Shown here: positions 1 through 7,849 of the stretch, piece by piece
Position numbering within the stretch: the first letter of the stretch is position 1
Layout of the letters: every line of letters begins with the position of its first letter
The notes under the pieces: model-generated
Seen by the model: the letters and a program-made list of their open reading frames with translations, nothing else
Databases searched by the model: none
What the model was told of the DNA's origin: nothing
Source of the DNA: an uncultured Paracoccaceae bacterium
GTDB lineage: Bacteria; Pseudomonadota; Alphaproteobacteria; Rhodobacterales; Rhodobacteraceae
Reading direction: 5' to 3'
Assembly (NCBI GenBank): GCA_937146765.1
Contig: CAKZRP010000062.1
Coordinates: forward strand, 1 to 43,048
DNA length: 43,048 bases
Translations under genes and position numbers: made by a program

Positions 1-303
1 GCGGTGGCGGTGATTGGCCTGATCCTGCGCGTCGCCCCGCGGATCGAAGCCAGCGGTTTGGCCCCCTGGCTGGTGGCGCCGGGGCGGCAGGCGCTCAGCC
101 TCTACATTCTGCATATCGTGGTTGGAATGGGGCTACTGGAGGCCTTCGGCAGGCTGGACGGATCCCTCTCCCCTTCGGCCATCTTCGGCCTCAGCCTGCT
201 CTTCTGCCTCGCCAGTGCAACCTATGCCCGGCTCTGGGCGCGCTGGAGCAAAATGGGACCTTTGGAGGCGCTGATGCGCCGCATGACGACGCGCCGGAAC
301 TGA
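1..303 (+). CDS. DUF418-type membrane protein, C-terminal fragment
   Basis: The reading frame is open from the first base, so the 5' part of the gene lies outside the window. About 100 C-terminal residues are visible: hydrophobic segments around residues 1-12, 27-47 and 57-75, a conserved-looking 'GRQALSLYILH' stretch, and an end containing 'GPLEALMRR'. That combination (a G-x-x-A/S-L-x-x-Y-x-x-H transmembrane segment and a terminal GPLE motif) is typical of the DUF418/YeiB family of inner-membrane proteins, related to acyltransferase-3-like proteins. No function is established for most members. The family call is from memory of the motif and cannot be tested without the missing N-terminal part. 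Confidence 0.7.
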   Translation, partial: AVAVIGLILRVAPRIEASGLAPWLVAPGRQALSLYILHIVVGMGLLEAFGRLDGSLSPSAIFGLSLLFCLASATYARLWARWSKMGPLEALMRRMTTRRN

Positions 304-312
304 GCCTGCGCC

Positions 313-486
313 TCAGTCCTTGTCATGCGCCTTCACGAACTCCCGCATGAATTGCCGGATCTCGCGGGCGGCGGTGGTGTCGAGCGACTTGCAGAGGTCG
401 ACAAAGGCATCCCGCTCCGCCTTGTCGAGCCGCAGGACCAATTGGCTGTCCTTCTTGGAGGGTTTCGATTTTATCTTCTTGTTCAC
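313..486 (-). CDS. small ribbon-helix-helix-like protein (57 aa)
   Basis: The protein has a lysine-rich N-terminus (KKIKSKPSKKD), then a short beta-like stretch 'SQLVLRLD' followed by two predicted helices ending 'REIRQFMREFVKAH'. This is the layout of MetJ/Arc/CopG ribbon-helix-helix DNA-binding proteins, including antitoxins and small autoregulators. I chose the GTG at 486 because a GGAGG lies 4 nt upstream (491-495). The in-frame ATG at 522 would add 12 residues that look unrelated. The gene is divergent from a 38-residue ORF, and the 117 bp between them holds three palindromes that could be its operator. No toxin gene is recognisable next to it. DNA binding is inferred from the pattern, not from an identified homologue. 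Confidence 0.6.
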   Translation of the reverse strand: MNKKIKSKPSKKDSQLVLRLDKAERDAFVDLCKSLDTTAAREIRQFMREFVKAHDKD

Positions 487-526
487 GGGCCCTCCGCACG
501 GGTTCCTTGAGATTTGCCGCAAAAAC

Positions 527-560
527 GTATATACATTGCATATGCAGTTTGTGAACTGCA
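527..560. promoter_or_regulatory. cluster of three palindromes, candidate operator
   Basis: Three inverted repeats lie side by side between divergent genes: GTATATAC (527-534), TGCATATGCA (537-546), and TGCAGTT-tgtg-AACTGCA (543-560, 7-bp perfect arms). The second and third share four bases. The region is AT-rich compared with its surroundings. Position and symmetry suit a dimeric regulator, plausibly the adjacent ribbon-helix-helix protein, but no known consensus was recognised. Confidence 0.5.
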
Positions 561-603
561 GCCACGGGCACGAGTATTTGTAATTGATAAGGAGAGTTCA
601 ACA

Positions 604-720
604 ATGAACCTGCATGTTGCGTCCAGCCTATTGATCCAGCGCCGCCAGGACTGGCTTCGTCCGCATCTGGCCTGGCTGCCGGAAAACCTCTACCGGACCT
701 ATCTGGCGTTGCGGAAATAA
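604..720 (+). CDS. 38-residue hypothetical protein
   Basis: A short ORF starts at ATG 604, preceded by AAGGAG with about 9 nt spacing. It encodes a 38-residue peptide rich in Leu, Arg and Trp, with 'LLIQRRQDWLRPHLAWLPENLYRTYL' features; the C-terminal half looks amphipathic helical. No signal peptide or transmembrane segment is evident. It is divergent from the ribbon-helix-helix gene and could be controlled by the palindromes between them. The good ribosome binding site and the clean end before apt support a real gene, but no family was recognised and the length makes a chance ORF possible. Confidence 0.5.
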   Translation: MNLHVASSLLIQRRQDWLRPHLAWLPENLYRTYLALRK

Positions 721-875
721 GACGCGCCGCCTTTCGACCTGCATACCAAGACCCGGATGAGACGTTGACGCTTGCATGACAGGCGTGCTTCGGTCAAACC
801 GCGCAAGTTGGCCTGACATGACCCGTCCGGCCGCACCATCAGCGCTGACCAAAGCAGATCAGGGATCACCGCCCC

Positions 876-1415
876 ATGAGCAAGTCGAAAACCGTCAAGG
901 ATTACATCCGCACCATCGTCGATTTCCCGCATGAAGGCATCATGTTCCGGGACGTGACCACCCTCTTTGCCGACCCGCGCGGGTTCCGCATGGCGGTGGA
1001 CCAGATGTTGCACCCCTATGCGGGTCAGCGCATCGACAAGGTGGTCGGGCTTGAGGCGCGCGGATTCATCCTCGGCGGTGCCATCGCGCATCAGCTCGGC
1101 ACCGGCTTCGTGCCGATCCGCAAGAAAGGCAAGCTGCCCGGTGCCACCATCAGCCAGGAATACAAGCTAGAATACGGCGAGGCGGTGGTGGAGCTGCACA
1201 AGGATGCGATCCAGCCCGGCGAAACCGTTTTGGTGGTCGATGACCTTCTGGCCACCGGCGGCACCGCCGGTGCGGGCATCAAGCTGATTGAGAAGCTTGG
1301 GGGCGAGATCATCTCCTGCGCTTTCATCATCGATCTGCCGGAACTGGGCGGGCGCAAGCACCTCGAGAGCCTCGGGATGGATGTGCATGTGCTTTGCGAG
1401 TTCGAGGGGCTCTGA
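876..1415 (+). CDS. apt: adenine phosphoribosyltransferase
   Basis: The enzyme converts adenine and PRPP to AMP and pyrophosphate in purine salvage, in the cytoplasm. The 179-residue length is normal for the family. The sequence opens with '[23 protein letters not shown]', the usual Apt N-terminus. It has the '[14 protein letters not shown]' loop and the PRPP-binding motif '[14 protein letters not shown]' near residues 118-131, including the two acidic residues and the TGGT turn. The gene stands alone between the small ORF and a fasciclin gene, and a rho-independent terminator follows it at 1478-1511. The 155 bp upstream contain a possible -35 (TTGACG, 765-770) without a convincing -10. Confidence 0.97.
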   Translation: MSKSKTVKDYIRTIVDFPHEGIMFRDVTTLFADPRGFRMAVDQMLHPYAGQRIDKVVGLEARGFILGGAIAHQLGTGFVPIRKKGKLPGATISQEYKLEYGEAVVELHKDAIQPGETVLVVDDLLATGGTAGAGIKLIEKLGGEIISCAFIIDLPELGGRKHLESLGMDVHVLCEFEGL

Positions 1416-1477
1416 CCCCGTCGACCCGGTTCGACGGGTCACAAGCGATCACAGCTGCGCACCAAGATGTGAGTGGA

Positions 1478-1511
1478 AATCCCCCGAGCCTCGAGCTTAG
1501 GGGGATTTTTT
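1478..1511 (+). terminator. rho-independent terminator after apt
   Basis: The stem AATCCCCC/GGGGGATT (1478-1485 region and 1500-1507) encloses a 14-nt loop and is followed directly by a run of six T. It lies 63 bp after the apt stop and 120 bp before the next start, so it separates the two genes. Confidence 0.85.
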
Positions 1512-1632
1512 CTTGTGTCAAACCGTCACCGGCAAGGTTCCGCCTGATCCAAAACAGCCTCCCCTGCGTTGACCTGAACGAGAGGTCGCGCTGCTGCGGC
1601 CTGCTTCACAGTTTGACACAGAGGAGAGTTCC

Positions 1633-2115
1633 ATGTTCCGCAAGATCGCCCTTGGCGCCGTCACCAGTATCGCCCTTGCCTCTGCCGCACTGGCGGCTGA
1701 CCAAACCAATGACATCGTCGATATCGCCGCCGGTAACGACGATTTTGAGACCCTCGTCGCCGCCGTGACCGCTGCCGGTCTGGTGGACACGCTGAAGGGC
1801 GACGGCCCCTTCACCGTCTTCGCGCCCACCGATGCAGCCTTTGAACAACTGCCTGCGGGCACGGTGGAAGAGCTGCTGAAGCCCGAGAACAAGGATCAGC
1901 TGATCTCGATCCTGTCCTATCACGTGGTGCCGGGCAAGGTCATGTCTTCCGACCTCGTGGACGGGATGAAGGCCGCAACCGTGCAGGGATCCGAAGTGAC
2001 CGTGGCGATCGAGGGCGGCGCCATGGTGGATGACGCTAAAGTCATTCAGGCCGATATCGAGGCGGAGAATGGCGTCATCCATGTGATCGACAAGGTGATC
2101 ATGCCGGGCAGCTGA
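1633..2115 (+). CDS. secreted fasciclin-domain protein
   Basis: This is a 160-residue protein made of a cleavable signal peptide ([19 protein letters not shown], cut near residue 21) and one complete FAS1 domain. The FAS1 hallmarks are visible: '[15 protein letters not shown]', the H1 box '[17 protein letters not shown]', 'YHVVPGKV' and the closing H2-like '[14 protein letters not shown]'. Single-domain FAS1 proteins are periplasmic or surface proteins linked to adhesion. Which partner this one binds cannot be said. A strong ribosome binding site (GAGGAGA) precedes the ATG. Terminators on both sides make it a monocistronic unit. Confidence 0.93.
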   Translation: MFRKIALGAVTSIALASAALAADQTNDIVDIAAGNDDFETLVAAVTAAGLVDTLKGDGPFTVFAPTDAAFEQLPAGTVEELLKPENKDQLISILSYHVVPGKVMSSDLVDGMKAATVQGSEVTVAIEGGAMVDDAKVIQADIEAENGVIHVIDKVIMPGS

Positions 2116-2136
2116 TCCGGTTCGACACCAAAGTCT

Positions 2137-2164
2137 GGGGAGGACCTGCGGGCCCTCCCCTTTT
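2137..2164 (+). terminator. rho-independent terminator after the fasciclin gene
   Basis: GGGGAGG (2137-2143) pairs with CCTCCCC (2154-2160) around a 10-nt loop and is followed by TTTT. The minus-strand oxidase gene ends 13 bp further on, so the hairpin sits between convergent genes. Confidence 0.8.
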
Positions 2165-2176
2165 GCTTCTTCCGGG

Positions 2177-3598
2177 TCAGACCGCTGGCATCACCGCGCC
2201 GGGATTCATGATCCCATTGGGGTCCAGCGCCTGTTTGATCGCCCTCATCGCCGCCAGTTTCACCGGATCGCCGTAGTGGGCGAGATCTGCGACCTTCATC
2301 CGGCCGATGCCATGTTCCGCACTCATCGAACCGTCATAGGCGTGGACGAGGTCGTGGATGATGCGTTTCACCTCGCCGCGCAGCGGGTCGTAGTCCGCCC
2401 TTGTGCGCCCCTTCCCCGGAAAGACGTTGTAGTGCAGGTTGCCATCGCCGAGATGGCCAAAGCAGTTGATCCTGAAGCTCGGATCCAGCGCGGCGATGGC
2501 CGCCATGCCTGCCGGAATGAATTCAGGAATGCGGGAGATCGGCACCGAGATATCATGACTGGAGACCGAGCCGATGCGGCGGTTGGCCTCGGGGATATGT
2601 TCGCGCAGGGACCAGAGCGCGCGGCGCTGCGCCTCGGACTGGGCGATGGTGCCGTCGGTGCTGAGACCCGCTTCCAGTGCCGCCTCGAATAGATCGGTCA
2701 GCGCCTCTTCGGCGCTCTGTCCCTTGCCGAGGCCGAGGTCGATCAGCACGCACCAGTCCGGTGTGATAACAAAGGGCTGTCGCAGGTCCGGCAGGGTTTC
2801 GGCGAGGAACTCCAGCCCCTGACGGTGGATCAGCTCAAAGGCGCTCACCCCCTCGCCCACCGCGTCCCGTGCAAGGGCCAACAGGTCGATGGCCGCCTGC
2901 GGATCGCGCACGGCAAAGAGCGCGGTGCCGGGATTGGCCGGGATCGGAGCCAGTTTCAGCGCCGCGGCGGTGATGATGCCCAGCGTGCCCTCTGCACCGA
3001 TCAGGAGATTGCGCAGGTCATAGCCGGTGTTGTCCTTCCTGAGGCGCGTCAGCCCGTGCCAGATCTCGCCCGTGGGCAGCACCGCCTCCAGCCCGAGACA
3101 GAGATCGCGGGTATTGCCATGGCGCAGCACGTTGACCCCGCCCGCGTTGGTCGAGAGATTGCCACCGATGCGCGCCGTGCCTTCGGCAGCGAGCGAGAGC
3201 GGAAACAGCCGGTTGGCCCCGGCAGCGGCGGCCTGCACCTCGGCGAGGATCGCGCCGGCTTCGACCACAATGACATTCTCGCCCGGGTAGATGCCCCGGA
3301 TCGCTCGCATCCGTTCCAGCGAAACCAGAAGCGGCAGAGGCCCCTCGGGCATCACCTGCCCGCCCACCAGCCCGGTACCGCCACCATAGGGCACAAGGCC
3401 CACGCGGGCTTCATGGGCGGCACGGACGATGGTTGCCACCTCCGCGACGCTGCGCGGCAGCGCCACGGCCCCGGCCTGCCCTCGGTAGCGGCCACGCGGC
3501 TCTTCAAGGTAACGGGCATCGGGCGCGCGCAGGGTGTCGCCGGGCAGGCGGGCCGCGAGGGTGTCGAGAAAGGCGGGATCGGCGGGGTTCAGGCTCAT
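2177..3598 (-). CDS. FAD-binding oxidoreductase (D-lactate/2-hydroxyglutarate dehydrogenase type)
   Basis: A 473-residue member of the FAD-linked oxidase (GlcD/Dld/D2HGDH) family. The FAD-binding PCMH domain is shown by 'VPYGGGTGLVGG' near residues 69-80 and 'LSTNAGGVNVLRHGNTRDLCLGLEAV' near 140. The C-terminal FAD-oxidase domain carries 'GHLGDGNLHYNV' and the final 'SAEHGIGRMK'. These proteins oxidise D-2-hydroxy acids and pass electrons to the respiratory chain or to ETF. The exact substrate cannot be read from the sequence. The ATG at 3598 gives 'MSLNPADPAF'; a TTG two codons upstream is possible but less likely, and neither has a clear Shine-Dalgarno. It is 39 bp downstream of the metallo-hydrolase gene and may be co-transcribed with it. 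Confidence 0.92.
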   Translation of the reverse strand: MSLNPADPAFLDTLAARLPGDTLRAPDARYLEEPRGRYRGQAGAVALPRSVAEVATIVRAAHEARVGLVPYGGGTGLVGGQVMPEGPLPLLVSLERMRAIRGIYPGENVIVVEAGAILAEVQAAAAGANRLFPLSLAAEGTARIGGNLSTNAGGVNVLRHGNTRDLCLGLEAVLPTGEIWHGLTRLRKDNTGYDLRNLLIGAEGTLGIITAAALKLAPIPANPGTALFAVRDPQAAIDLLALARDAVGEGVSAFELIHRQGLEFLAETLPDLRQPFVITPDWCVLIDLGLGKGQSAEEALTDLFEAALEAGLSTDGTIAQSEAQRRALWSLREHIPEANRRIGSVSSHDISVPISRIPEFIPAGMAAIAALDPSFRINCFGHLGDGNLHYNVFPGKGRTRADYDPLRGEVKRIIHDLVHAYDGSMSAEHGIGRMKVADLAHYGDPVKLAAMRAIKQALDPNGIMNPGAVMPAV

Positions 3599-3637
3599 GC
3601 CCAAGGGATGCGGGATTTCGCCCGGGCTGGCAAGCGC

Positions 3638-4474
3638 CTACTCGTCGGCGCGCAGATAGGCCGGTTGCAGCACATAGACGGTAGGCCGGTCCGGCAGAGT
3701 CCGCAGGGAGATCTCCATCTGCGAGTCGTCGCTGCGCACCACGTCGAAGGTCGTGCTGATGTCGGACAGGAACCGGTCCAGCGTGAACTCACCGAACCAA
3801 TGCATCGGGATAACGACAGAGGAGCGCAGCCGGGTCAGCACCTCCACCATTTCCGGCAATGGCAGGGTGGTGCCGCCATCCACTGCCGCCATCACCACGT
3901 CGAGCCGCCCGAGGGCAGCATATTGCTGCGGTGTCGGCACGTGATGCAGATGACCGAGGTGCCCGATGCAGAGGCCCGCCACCTCGAAGACGAAGATCGA
4001 ATTGCCATTCGCCTCCGCCCCGCCCGCCGCCGAGCGGATATCGGTCGAGACATTGCGGATCAGCATTTCGTCAAGATCGAGATGGTGGTCGACACTGACC
4101 CCGAACTCTCCCCAGCCCCGCAGCACATGTTTGATCGCCGGATCCGGATATTCGGTCCAATGGGTGCTATGGGCGTGGTTCATGGTGACCACATCCGGGA
4201 TCATCGGCGCGGAACCGATAAAGCCGGTGTAATCGGTCACCACATTGAGGCCACCGGCGGTGTGGATCAGAAAAGAGGCATGGGCAATGTAGCGCAGCCG
4301 CACGGAGTAGTCGTCCGGCAAGGGGTCGTTCCAGCTGGCTTTATGAATGAATTCAAGGCCCGGCGTCTCTTGAGCGAGGGCGATGCAATGGCTGGCACGG
4401 CGCTCCTGCGCGGAGGCCGCACCAGTCAAGACGGCCAGGCCAGCCGTAAGAACACACCCAAGGCACACTCGCAT
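3638..4474 (-). CDS. exported metallo-beta-lactamase-fold protein with altered metal motif
   Basis: The 278-residue protein starts with a signal peptide (CLGCVLTAGLAVLTGAASA, cut near residue 22). The body resembles UlaG-like metallo-hydrolases: 'HASFLIHTAGGLNVVTDY' matches the first strands, 'MNHAHSTHW' (residues about 98-106) occupies the HxHxDH site, and 'GHLGHLHH', 'AAVDGG' and 'PMHWFGEF' match the later metal-binding positions. The usual Asp of HxHxDH is Thr here, so metal binding at the second site may be altered. Substrate is unknown. A pair of direct repeats 30 bp upstream may regulate it. Confidence 0.8.
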   Translation of the reverse strand: MRVCLGCVLTAGLAVLTGAASAQERRASHCIALAQETPGLEFIHKASWNDPLPDDYSVRLRYIAHASFLIHTAGGLNVVTDYTGFIGSAPMIPDVVTMNHAHSTHWTEYPDPAIKHVLRGWGEFGVSVDHHLDLDEMLIRNVSTDIRSAAGGAEANGNSIFVFEVAGLCIGHLGHLHHVPTPQQYAALGRLDVVMAAVDGGTTLPLPEMVEVLTRLRSSVVIPMHWFGEFTLDRFLSDISTTFDVVRSDDSQMEISLRTLPDRPTVYVLQPAYLRADE

Positions 4475-4504
4475 AAGTCGAGGGTAGATCGCATTTTTCC
4501 AAGG

Positions 4505-4541
4505 TCACGCAAAAAACGCAACGACCACGCAAAAAAGTTGC
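4505..4541. promoter_or_regulatory. phased direct repeats upstream of the metallo-hydrolase gene
   Basis: CACGCAAAAAA occurs at 4505-4515 and again at 4525-4535, exactly 20 bp apart (about two helical turns). The arms CGCAAC (4516-4521) and GTTGCG (4536-4541) form an additional inverted repeat around the second copy. The cluster is 30-67 bp upstream of the start codon at 4474, in the position expected for an operator or activator site. No known consensus was recognised. Confidence 0.4.
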
Positions 4542-4594
4542 GCGGCCAGGGCAGTGGCGGAAAGGCGTTCCACTCTGCGGAAATGGCTTGGGTC

Positions 4595-5185
4595 TCAGGC
4601 CTGTCCGATCATGGTCTTGCCGCGCCGATCGCTGCGCAAAGAGGCATAAAGCACGTGAGTCCGCCAGCGCCTGTTGATCTGCAGATAGGACTGGGCGACT
4701 CCCTCGTATTTGAAACCGGAGCGTTCCAGAAGCCCGCGCGAGGCGGCGTTTTCCGGCAGGCAGGCCGCCTCGAGCCGGGACAGATCAAGCCGCGTGAAGG
4801 CGTGATGCACCAAAGCGCCTATCGCCTCTCGCATGTAGCCCTTGCGGGAAAACTGCGCCCCGGTCCAATAGCCCACGGTCCCCGCCATCGCCGGACCGCG
4901 CCGGATATTGTCGAGGGTGATCGCCCCCACCAGCTGCTCGTCGGAGCGGCGGATCAGGAACAGCGGCAGGGCAGAGCCCTGCGCGATGGAGCGCTTCGCC
5001 CAATAGACCCGGTTGGTGAAGGACTTGCGGCTCAGATGGTCCGGCGACCAGGCCGGCTCCCAGGGGATCAGGTGATCCTGCGACTGTTGCCGCAGGAAGG
5101 CCCAGGACCGAAAGTCCGAATGCACCGGTGGGCGGAGCGTCAACCGCTCCGTCTCCAGTTTCACCGTCCTGCGGGCAAGCAGCAT
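4595..5185 (-). CDS. RimJ/RimL-type GNAT N-acetyltransferase
   Basis: A 196-residue acetyl-CoA-dependent acetyltransferase of the RimJ/RimL group, which modifies protein N-termini or antibiotics; the target here is unknown. Family features include 'LETERLTLRPPVHSDFRSWAFLR' at the start, 'LFLIRRSDEQLVGAITLDNIRRG', the acetyl-CoA loop 'FSRKGYMREAIGALVHHAF' and 'NAASRGLLERSGFKYEGVAQSYLQI' in the C-terminal third. The start codon overlaps the stop of the upstream M16 peptidase gene by one base (TGATG), so the two are probably translationally coupled. Confidence 0.92.
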   Translation of the reverse strand: MLLARRTVKLETERLTLRPPVHSDFRSWAFLRQQSQDHLIPWEPAWSPDHLSRKSFTNRVYWAKRSIAQGSALPLFLIRRSDEQLVGAITLDNIRRGPAMAGTVGYWTGAQFSRKGYMREAIGALVHHAFTRLDLSRLEAACLPENAASRGLLERSGFKYEGVAQSYLQINRRWRTHVLYASLRSDRRGKTMIGQA

Positions 5186-6447
5186 CAGGCGGCGCGCCTC
5201 CGGGCGATCTCCTCCAGATCCGGGGCAGCGGCCACCGGACCATAAAGGGCAAGCGCGGCAGGCGCCTCATGCGCCATCCAGGCGGCCATGGCACGCACAT
5301 CGGCAGTGGTGACCGCATCGACCTTGGCCACCGTCGCCTCGAGGCTCGGCACCCGGTCCCAGATCTGGACCAGACGGGCCAGACGTTCGGCGCGGTTCGA
5401 GGGGCTTTCCAGCCCCATCAGCATACCCGCCTTCATCTGCGCCCTGGCGCGCTCCACCTCGGCATCCGACATATCCTCGGCGGCACGCTTCAGCTCGTCC
5501 ACGGTCAGGGTGACGAGATCCGCCACCTGCTCGCCCGAGGTGCCGGCATAGATGGTCATCATGCCGGTGTCCTCATAGGCACCCGCCTGCGAGAAGATCG
5601 TATAGCAGAGGCCGCGCTTTTCGCGCACCTCCTGGAACAACCGCGAGGACATGCCGCCGCCGAGGGCCGCCGCGTAGATCTGCGCGGTGTAGATATCGTC
5701 GGCGCGATAGCCCGGCCCCTCAAAGGCCAGCGCCACATGGGCCTGTTCCAGCGCCTTGTCACGGCGGATCTGGCCGCCGGTGAAGGTCGCGCTGATCAGT
5801 CCGCTCTGGGTCTTCGGCTCCATTTCGCCAAAGAGGTCGCGGGCGATCTTCACGATCTCGTCGTGATCCACCGCCCCTGCGGCCGAGAGGATCATCTGGC
5901 CGGGGCCATAATGCTCATCCACGAAACGGCGCAGGTCTTCCTTGGTAAAGCTGCGCACCCGTTCGGCGGGGCCGAGGATCGAGCGGCCGATGGCCTGATC
6001 GCGGTAGCTTTCTTCCTGCAACCAGTCAAAGATGATGTCGTCGGGCGTATCCAGCGCCTGGCCGATCTCCTGCAGGATCACGCCGCGCTCCACCTCGATC
6101 TCGCGCGCGTCGAAAACCGAATTCAGCACGATGTCGCCGATCACGTCGAGCGCCAGCGCCACATCATCCTTGAGCACCCGCGCGTAATAGGCCGTGACCT
6201 CGCGGCTGGTATAGGCGTTGATATAGCCGCCCACATCCTCGATCGCCTCGGCGATCTGCAACGCGCTGCGCCGCTTGGTGCCCTTAAAGGCCATGTGTTC
6301 GAGGAAATGGGCGATGCCATTCTGTTCCAGCCGTTCGTGACGCCCGCCAGCGGAAACCCATATGCCGATGGCGGCGGATTGCAGCCCCGGCATATGTTCA
6401 GTGACGATGCGAAACCCGTTTGGCAGGGTGTCTTGTTGGACGGTCAA
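5185..6447 (-). CDS. M16 family zinc peptidase (processing-peptidase type)
   Basis: A 420-residue zinc metallopeptidase of family M16B, related to the mitochondrial processing peptidase beta subunit and PqqL. The inverted zinc motif HxxEH is seen as H47-F-L-E50-H51 in 'AHFLEHMAFKGT', and the third ligand region 'DAREIEVERGVILQEI' follows about 75 residues later. A second M16 domain covers the C-terminal half ('GGGMSSRLFQEVREKRGLCYTI'). The start is a TTG at 6447 that overlaps the thrC stop by four bases (TTGA). The next ATG would remove the first beta strand, so TTG is preferred. No signal peptide is present, so it is likely cytoplasmic. Confidence 0.93.
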   Translation of the reverse strand: MTVQQDTLPNGFRIVTEHMPGLQSAAIGIWVSAGGRHERLEQNGIAHFLEHMAFKGTKRRSALQIAEAIEDVGGYINAYTSREVTAYYARVLKDDVALALDVIGDIVLNSVFDAREIEVERGVILQEIGQALDTPDDIIFDWLQEESYRDQAIGRSILGPAERVRSFTKEDLRRFVDEHYGPGQMILSAAGAVDHDEIVKIARDLFGEMEPKTQSGLISATFTGGQIRRDKALEQAHVALAFEGPGYRADDIYTAQIYAAALGGGMSSRLFQEVREKRGLCYTIFSQAGAYEDTGMMTIYAGTSGEQVADLVTLTVDELKRAAEDMSDAEVERARAQMKAGMLMGLESPSNRAERLARLVQIWDRVPSLEATVAKVDAVTTADVRAMAAWMAHEAPAALALYGPVAAAPDLEEIARRRAA

Positions 6448-7835
6448 TGCGCGATGTGCTTTCTGATATGATCTTCGATGGTGCCGAGATCATTGGCGAT
6501 CCGGGTCACGCGTTCCGATCTGTCATACAGGTCTGCCATGCGCGGGGGAAGAGGCGGAAACACACCGGAGGCCTCTTCGACCGCTGCCGGGAATTTCGCC
6601 GGATGGGCGGTGGCGAGGGTGACCATGGGCACACCCGCCTTGAGGGTCTCGTTGGCAACCTTCACGCCAACCGCGCCATGGGGGCAGAGAAGCTCGCCAG
6701 AGGCTTCGACTTCCGCCTTGATGGTCGCCTTGGTTTCCTCCTCCGAGCAGCGGCCAGAGGTGTAGATCTCGCGCAGCGCTTCCATCGCACCCTGGCTGAC
6801 GTTGAAGCCGCCACCGGTTTTCAGCTCGTTCATCAGCTGGGCGACGGCCGCGCCGTCCTGGCCATAGGCGTAAAACAGCGCGCGTTCAAAGTTCGACGAC
6901 ACTTGAATGTCCATCGAGGGAGAGATCGAAGGGATGGTCTCGCCCTTGAAATAACCCTCGCCCGAGAGGCAGCGGTGCAAGATGTCGTTCTGGTTGGTGG
7001 CAACCACCAGTTGGTCTATCGGCAAGCCCATCTGACGCGCGATGAAGCCGGCAAAGATATCACCAAAGTTGCCGGTCGGCACGGTGAAGGAGACCTTGCG
7101 ATGCGGCGCGCCCAGTGCGACGGCGGCGGTGAAGTAATAGACCACCTGCGCCAGCACGCGGGCAAAGTTGATCGAGTTCACACCCGCGAGATGCACCGAG
7201 TCGCGGAAATCGAAGTCGTTGAACATGTCCTTCACAGCGGCCTGACAATCGTCAAAGTCGCCATCCACCGCGAGCGCATGCACATTAGCGTCTGCCGGCG
7301 TGGTCATCTGGCGGCGCTGTACTTCCGACACCCGGCCATGCGGGTACATGATGAACACGTTGACGGCATCCAGCCCCCGGAAGGCCTCAATCGCCGCAGA
7401 CCCGGTGTCTCCGGAGGTCGCGCCCACGATGGTCACGCTGTCGCCGCGGCGTTTGAGCGCCACTTGGAACAATTGACCGATGAGCTGCATCGCGAAGTCT
7501 TTGAACGCCAGAGTCGGGCCGTGGAACAGCTCCAGCAGGAAATGATTGGCGCTGAGTTGCTTCAAGGGCGCGCGGGCGGCATGGCCAAAATCCGCATAGG
7601 CGCGGGCGATGATGCCTTTGAACTCTTCCTCGGTGAAGGAGCCGGAGACAAAGGGCCACATGACGCGAAAGGCGACTTCCTCATACGGCAGACCCGCAAA
7701 CCCGGCGATCTCCTCGGCGCTGAGCGTCGGGATCTCTGAAGGCACATAAAGACCGCCATCGCGGGCGAGCCCGGTCAGCATCGCTTCTTCAAAGGTGAGT
7801 TCCGGCGCCTGGCCGCGGGTGGAGATAAATTTCAT
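6444..7835 (-). CDS. thrC: threonine synthase
   Basis: A PLP enzyme converting O-phosphohomoserine to threonine, the last step of threonine biosynthesis. At 463 residues it belongs to the longer (E. coli/yeast-like) class. Features: the N-terminus 'MKFISTRGQAPELTFEEAMLTGLARDGGLYVP', the PLP lysine Lys112 in 'PTLAFKDFAMQLIGQ', 'GATSGDTGSAAIEAF' for phosphate binding, and 'TVPTGNFGDIFAGF'. The gene is 14 bp downstream of the SURF1-like gene and overlaps the M16 peptidase gene. The order SURF1-thrC-M16-acetyltransferase therefore looks like one transcription unit. Confidence 0.97.
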   Translation of the reverse strand: MKFISTRGQAPELTFEEAMLTGLARDGGLYVPSEIPTLSAEEIAGFAGLPYEEVAFRVMWPFVSGSFTEEEFKGIIARAYADFGHAARAPLKQLSANHFLLELFHGPTLAFKDFAMQLIGQLFQVALKRRGDSVTIVGATSGDTGSAAIEAFRGLDAVNVFIMYPHGRVSEVQRRQMTTPADANVHALAVDGDFDDCQAAVKDMFNDFDFRDSVHLAGVNSINFARVLAQVVYYFTAAVALGAPHRKVSFTVPTGNFGDIFAGFIARQMGLPIDQLVVATNQNDILHRCLSGEGYFKGETIPSISPSMDIQVSSNFERALFYAYGQDGAAVAQLMNELKTGGGFNVSQGAMEALREIYTSGRCSEEETKATIKAEVEASGELLCPHGAVGVKVANETLKAGVPMVTLATAHPAKFPAAVEEASGVFPPLPPRMADLYDRSERVTRIANDLGTIEDHIRKHIAH

Positions 7836-7849
7836 AGCGTCAGATCCTG

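Noticed and set aside
2825..5245. 806-codon open frame on the plus strand
   Set aside because: It is antisense to three well-supported minus-strand genes, is rich in Arg/His/Gln/Gly as antisense frames of GC-rich genes are, and has no recognisable domain.
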